This document shows, piece by piece, positions 59,222 through 64,000 of a stretch of 64,000 nt of DNA (position 1 is the stretch's first letter; each line of letters starts with the position of its first letter). A program made the translations under genes and the position numbers. Source of the DNA: Xiphydria camelus. Its lineage: Eukaryota > Arthropoda > Insecta > Hymenoptera > Xiphydriidae. The stretch spans positions 21,991,934 to 22,055,933 of the forward strand of contig OY783197.1 of the NCBI GenBank assembly GCA_963678675.1, given 5' to 3'. A model generated the notes under the pieces. That model was not told where the DNA came from. It was given only the letters and a program-made list of their open reading frames with translations, and did no database searches.

Positions 59222-60318
59222 GCAGAGATGAAAAATTAATTGGATCTACTAATAATTGCTTGTGGAGATGCGAGTAATTATTTATTTACGTTAATTAATT
59301 CTTTTACGCATCCACTAAATATATGGAAAGACTGATATCAGGAAATTTTACTGTATTTACATTCTTAATCCCTTGCCGTACCATTAAACTCGACGAAATC
59401 CGGATCCAAGCGGCCAGAGCATTCCACTCTCGTGATGTTTACGTTTGGCGCGATCCTTAGCCCACGAATCTGAAGCTTATCGTACACTAGACTGTCATGA
59501 CACATAGACGTCAATAACGGTGAAGATAAAATGCATGTAATCCAATGAGCATCCGCACACTGGATCGCGACGTTTGCTTTGCTCAAAGGCATCAATTTCA
59601 ATTTGCGGTATCATTCATCGTAGTTCAATGTTTAAAAGAATAGACACGTGGTTAAAATGGACGAAGAAAAACTTATTTAGTTAGTACCAATCTGTAAGAA
59701 TTTGTATGATGTTCGGGACGGTAATCAACACAATCAGATGAGAAAAGAAATGACATGAGAAGAAGTAGCTGCCGAAGCGACGGTAGTTCAACGATTGCAT
59801 TGAGAAAAAGTCGGTAGTCATCGGTATAGATATGTCCGGTGGTCAAACCGTCGACGGCGTGTCGTCGACGTGTCGGTCTAATGTGCAGCAAGTCGTGATG
59901 TTTACGTTTAGCTCAATCTTCATTCCACGAGTCTCACTCGTGATATTTATGTTTGGTACAAAATTTATATCACGAGGCAGACTCGTTAAAGTACGACGAG
60001 GGGTTAAAGAGATACACATGAGGATTTTCCAATGTTTTCACAGTGCGGTACAGTAATTTATCTCTGGAAAAATTCTTCTTCAGCACAGTAGAAACATCCG
60101 GAAATACTTATGTATCTGTTTTACTGTAAATACAGTAAAATTTACCGGTATCAGTCTTTCCGTGTATCTTTTCCTTACAATCACGTCGAATGGCACGTGA
60201 TTTCAAGAAAGAAATATTGAACTAACATGAAAAAAGATTTAACTTACGCAAATACATAATTACTTGCAACTACGCAGGTCATTTTTAGTAGATACAACTA
60301 ATTTCGTTCCCCCGTGCA
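59222..60318. mobile_element. Family E element (copy E3) split by family F element
   Basis: Left half 59222-59320 (GCAGAGATGAAAAATTAATTGGATC) and right half 60168-60318 (TTAGTAGATACAACTAATTT) together make a family E copy. Confidence 0.75.
59321..60167. mobile_element. Family F element (copy F2), nested in E3
   Basis: Left ATATGGAAAGACTGATATCA and right TACCGGTATCAGTCTTTCCG are inverted. This copy is longer than F1 (847 versus 479 bp) and contains a repeated CACGAgTCTCACTCGTGATaTTTAyGTTTG-like internal block. No transposase recognised. Confidence 0.75.
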
Positions 60319-61649
60319 CTTTTGATAAAAACTCCTGATATCTCATTTCGCATTTATAACAGACGAATATCTCTCCACGTCTATTTCGTACATCACTAGA
60401 CTCACGCGACCGACGCTCGCTTTAACATGGAACACGTTAATCGGCGACTACGTCAAATTATACGCTTTAATTGGCGAACGTAAGTCTCGTTAAAACGAGA
60501 CGATCGAAGCGGAAGAGCCGAGACAGAGACGCGGGCGGGCGCGGGGATGAATTTCCGTTAATGGAATATTAGCAACGAAACGACAGCGAAGGTTTGCTAA
60601 TGGACCTCGTTGCCGGAGCGACGCGACGCTCCGGAGCCTGCGAGATCTGTGAGTTTAATTGTGAGCCTCTCTCGCAGTTTCCAACGGCACTTTCACGAGC
60701 GCGCGAAGCACCGACGGCGGGATATCTCGGAATTGCAAACTGCGAATCGAGCGAATGTACTTACGAGCGTATGTACTTACGGGCATAGCTGCGTGCATTT
60801 GTGTATAGGTATCGGTATGCGCAGCGGGAAAGTGCAGCGAGTAGCGCCATCTTGAATTTCGCTCCGGGGGAGGATCGGTCGCGAGAGGGAGGCTGACGCG
60901 AATAAAATGCAAGCACGCGCGATACGTTCGCGAAGATGGAATTCATGGAAATAGGGAATTCGTATGAAATTTGGACGATATCGTATATTTTTGATACGAA
61001 TAAACGTTCGATTGGATGAAATACAATTTCCTGCGCCCGTGGGAATCAATATTCATTCCTTTTCGACGGAAATTTAGATGGCGTATCCATCCCTTCCCCG
61101 TTTCAGCGCAGGACCGCTCCTATATCGCGAAATGTTTTTGAAAGCTCTCACGAGGGATATACGCGTAGACTTTTCAAAAATAATCACCACCCCCGCCTGT
61201 GGGGATGATCGGAGCAGTCGTTATAGGATATCCTCCCCCCGCTCTCCGCGCTAATATGACGTAGGCGGCGTTCGCTTAGACACACGCGTGAGAGAGAAAG
61301 ATTTATGTACATATATTTCTACGCGTCGTTTTCGCACGATCCACGGTCACGCTTGTTTTTCGCGCGGGCACGTTACAGAAACCTAGCCGCGCGTCGTATC
61401 TCTCCCTCGTAACGGCTCGAATTAGCTGCGCAGTTTTCGAGGAGCAACAAAAGAGGCCTGGATCGATAAATCGATTAATCATCCGACGGACGAGATATTC
61501 ATTCAGACGAGCGGAGTGACCATTCGCCGTGGACTTCGAGCCTGTCCTTATCGAGCGAATCGATAATCTCCTTCGTGACGGCGTACAGCTGAAGCGAGCG
61601 TCACCCAAAGACGGCACTTGTGCGGAACCCCGGTGTAATCTTGGACTAA
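60319..61649. other. Gene-free region
   Basis: CpG-rich, with overlapping chance frames on both strands (longest 61303-61809, minus). Confidence 0.5.
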
Positions 61650-62255
61650 CCCTTCGTTGGTTCGGTGGGGTGCCGAACACCCCAGCGCGTGATTTTTTGT
61701 TAATAAAACATAAGCAAAACGCACGACATTGAGTTGCGGCTGACACCGAGGAAGAAAATCTAGTTGAATACGAACCTGATAGAAAAATCGATTTGAGATA
61801 AATAGACATTTATTCACGTTGAACAAAAATCTATGTGAATTTGATAAATACTTTGCACGTCTTTTTAACTGAGTACGAACTTAGTAAAGCATTTATTTAA
61901 TTTAAATAGACTTTTGTTCAACGTGAATTAATTTATATTCATCTCAAATACATTTTTCTATTAGGTTCGTATTCAACTAGATCCCTGGGTGCAATGTACC
62001 TCTCCTTCTACGTGTCCTACACGTATCTCGGAGAGGCAGTCCCGTCCAACTTCTCAAAGAGATTTTGAAAACATTTTTTAACTGATCGGGAGTATCTTCA
62101 GCTTATTGATAATGAATGTGAGTACTTAACATAATATTAGAATGACAGATGATTAAAAAAATTTAACTCTATCGTTTTAAATATATTTTCTCCGTGGGGT
62201 GTTTCACACCCCGCCAAACCATTCGCGTTATTTTTCTCACCAAACCAACGAAGAG
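61650..62255. mobile_element. piggyBac-like non-autonomous element with nested element Q
   Basis: Left terminus CCCTTCGTTGGTTCGGTG preceded by CTAA. Right terminus CACCAAACCAACGAAGAG followed by TTAA. The inverted match extends to a GGGGTG...CACCCC stem near each end. TTAA target sites and a CC/CY start are typical of piggyBac-type elements; no transposase is present. Confidence 0.65.
61758..61982. mobile_element. Palindromic MITE Q nested in the piggyBac-like element
   Basis: ATCTAGTTGAATACGAACCT and the inverted AGGTTCGTATTCAACTAGAT are exact over 19 or more bases. Inner arms GTTGAACAAAA and TTTTGTTCAAC continue the hairpin. Confidence 0.85.
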
Positions 62256-62811
62256 TTAAAGGAGTGGGGCGAGGAGGAAGACTCGAGACAAAAAATCGTG
62301 GGACGTTGGATTGCGAGGAAGTGAGTGAAGAAACGAGTAGTCAGTTCTTATGGTTATGTAAATTGGTTGACTACACGTATGCAGCGTAGATAACGCAGAC
62401 TGCATAAGCGAGCGATTCGCGTTATCTAAAATTGCACGCTCGCCCGCGTTCGGGTTGGGCTTATTACCACGCGACATTGTTACTCGCCAGTGGTAACGGT
62501 ATCGTCGCCACAGCCGGCGGTATTAACCGTACGTAACGCGGACCGCCAGTAGTTCCGGTAATGCGCCGTCCGCATCGTTGTATTGCGAACACGAGGTTTC
62601 CATCGGAGAGAGTTTCATCTATATATATATATGTATATCGAGAGAGGACTGCGCCCTGGCAAATGCGAGATAAATAGGACGACATCGTCTATCGCTTCTT
62701 CTCGACCCTCCGTTCGCCTCTTTATTCCCCGGGGATTCGATTGCGAACAATGCCCTCGTCGTCCGGTACCACTGGACGTACTCGACTGCCAACTACAGTC
62801 CTTTGTAAAAC

Positions 62812-62869
<58 letters not shown>

Positions 62870-64000
62870 CCACGAGTTCCTTTCGCATACATTCGACCAG
62901 ATTTTCAGTTTTATTTGAATTCGAAAAATAAGAGTCAATACGTCATACGCATTGTTTCTCCGAATTAAATAAATTAACTACACTAGTAGCAACATATTGA
63001 CAAACGTCACTCGCACTCGCGCTTTCGAGATTCGATATAACGAATTCGGCCAATTCACGGAAAAATAACTTTACTTTTTCGAAATTCGTTGTGCCATGTC
63101 ACTTGACGATTGGCAAGCGTCATTCATCTGTCGAAAATGATTTTTCACGTTTCGAGATTCGAGATACAACATAGCGAATATCCATGTGAAATCGGCCAAT
63201 AAAATTCACGGAAAAGTGGTTTCATTTTTTCGAAATTCGTTGCGGCATGTCCTTTTCAAGAATGGAGACAGCAACTACGTCATTGCTCTCATTATTTCAT
63301 TTTTTATTATTAATAATATCGTTACGTATTTTCTTATTTCAAATTCTAGAGCATTTTGTACACATAGACGCTATCCAAATCAAAAATACACGTGTGTACG
63401 TTTCTCCGCATATCGGGTTGCGTGCTTATTGACGTACGTACCGACGCTAGCCTCACGGAATATTCATGGAGAATATTCGCAGTTGATCTCCTCACACACG
63501 CGCGAGTGCCCGCACACGCGCATGCACACGTGACCTCACTATCGTCGGGGCCCTTCCAGCTCGGAGTCGCTTAGATCCCCGCTTTTTGGGGGTAAAGGGA
63601 CTGCGCAATGTCCGCTGTATGTAATGTACGAGTACCTATAGCGGCACGTGCATCGAATAGCTCGATTGCGGATAAAGTTCGGTACGTTCGGTGTGGTTGA
63701 AAGAGTGAGGGGGGAGGGAGGGAGGGAGGGAGAGAGAGAGAGCGCCTAGGCTGATGAGAGTCGCGCCGGCGAGCGAACGCACGCGTGACCGAAGTTGCGT
63801 CGATTAATTTTGATTGAGCTCCGTGATAGTTTACGAGGTGGAGAGCGGCATGGTTAAACCACTGTGGCTATGTCTACGATTTGACGCTGTATTCATATCG
63901 AGGAATCCAAGTAAGAGAGAAAGAGATGTATAGATAGATAGATATATCAGTCATGGACAAAATGATACCATATTGAGAAAATAACTTAGTTAAAATGACA
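62256..64000. other. Gene-free region with a GT microsatellite
   Basis: A GT run spans about 62813-62852. At 63005-63245 two similar blocks recur (CGAGATTCGAtATAaCGAAT-like, TTTTTCGAAATTCGTTG twice at about 63076 and 63226), a local duplication of about 150 bp. GGGA/GA-rich sequence lies at about 63703-63741. No gene supported. Confidence 0.5.

Noticed and set aside
61303..61809. 168-codon minus-strand frame
   Set aside because: It runs across the left end of a piggyBac-like element and a nested palindrome, so it cannot be one ancestral coding sequence.
1..64000. CRISPR arrays, rRNA, bacterial operons or viral genes
   Set aside because: No regularly spaced repeat-spacer units, rRNA cores, or polymerase, integrase or capsid motifs were seen in any frame.

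Overview
The window is 64 kb of eukaryotic nuclear DNA, most likely from an insect. The best guess is Hymenoptera (ant, wasp or bee type). This is inferred from CpG-rich unique DNA carrying GA, CA and CG microsatellites, AT-rich long introns beside a GC3-rich coding exon, and many short non-autonomous DNA transposons (MITEs). No sequence here identifies the species. Bacterial features such as operons, ribosome binding sites and dense ORFs are absent. Most open frames in the window are chance ORFs.

I can support only one protein-coding gene. It is on the + strand and enters at about 19.2 kb. It has three coding exons (19225-19475, 21270-22521, 25956-26021) joined by GT-AG introns with compatible phases, giving the first 523 residues of a protein. 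The frame is still open at the last donor, so the gene continues either into the remaining 38 kb or beyond the window. I do not recognise the family. The middle of the protein is long, charged and probably disordered. It is followed by a compact hydrophobic, helix-like segment (residues about 449-501) that runs across the exon 2/3 junction. A clear tRNA-Lys(CUU) gene lies antisense inside intron 2 (24311-24383).

The rest is non-coding. From 0.4 to 17.2 kb there are dispersed palindromic repeats, several nested in one another, with CpG-rich unique DNA between them. From 17.2 to 19.2 kb lies a GC-rich upstream stretch that is the likely promoter or 5' UTR. Introns 1 and 2 hold more repeats. From 26 to 64 kb there are more MITE copies, two pairs of TTAA-flanked or TTAA-like (piggyBac-style) termini, a dispersed palindromic tandem-repeat family, and CpG-rich gene-free blocks that could be regulatory. 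Repeat families were defined by comparing copies within the window; the letters A to W are local labels only. No transposase, reverse transcriptase or viral gene is recognisable, so all mobile elements here look non-autonomous.
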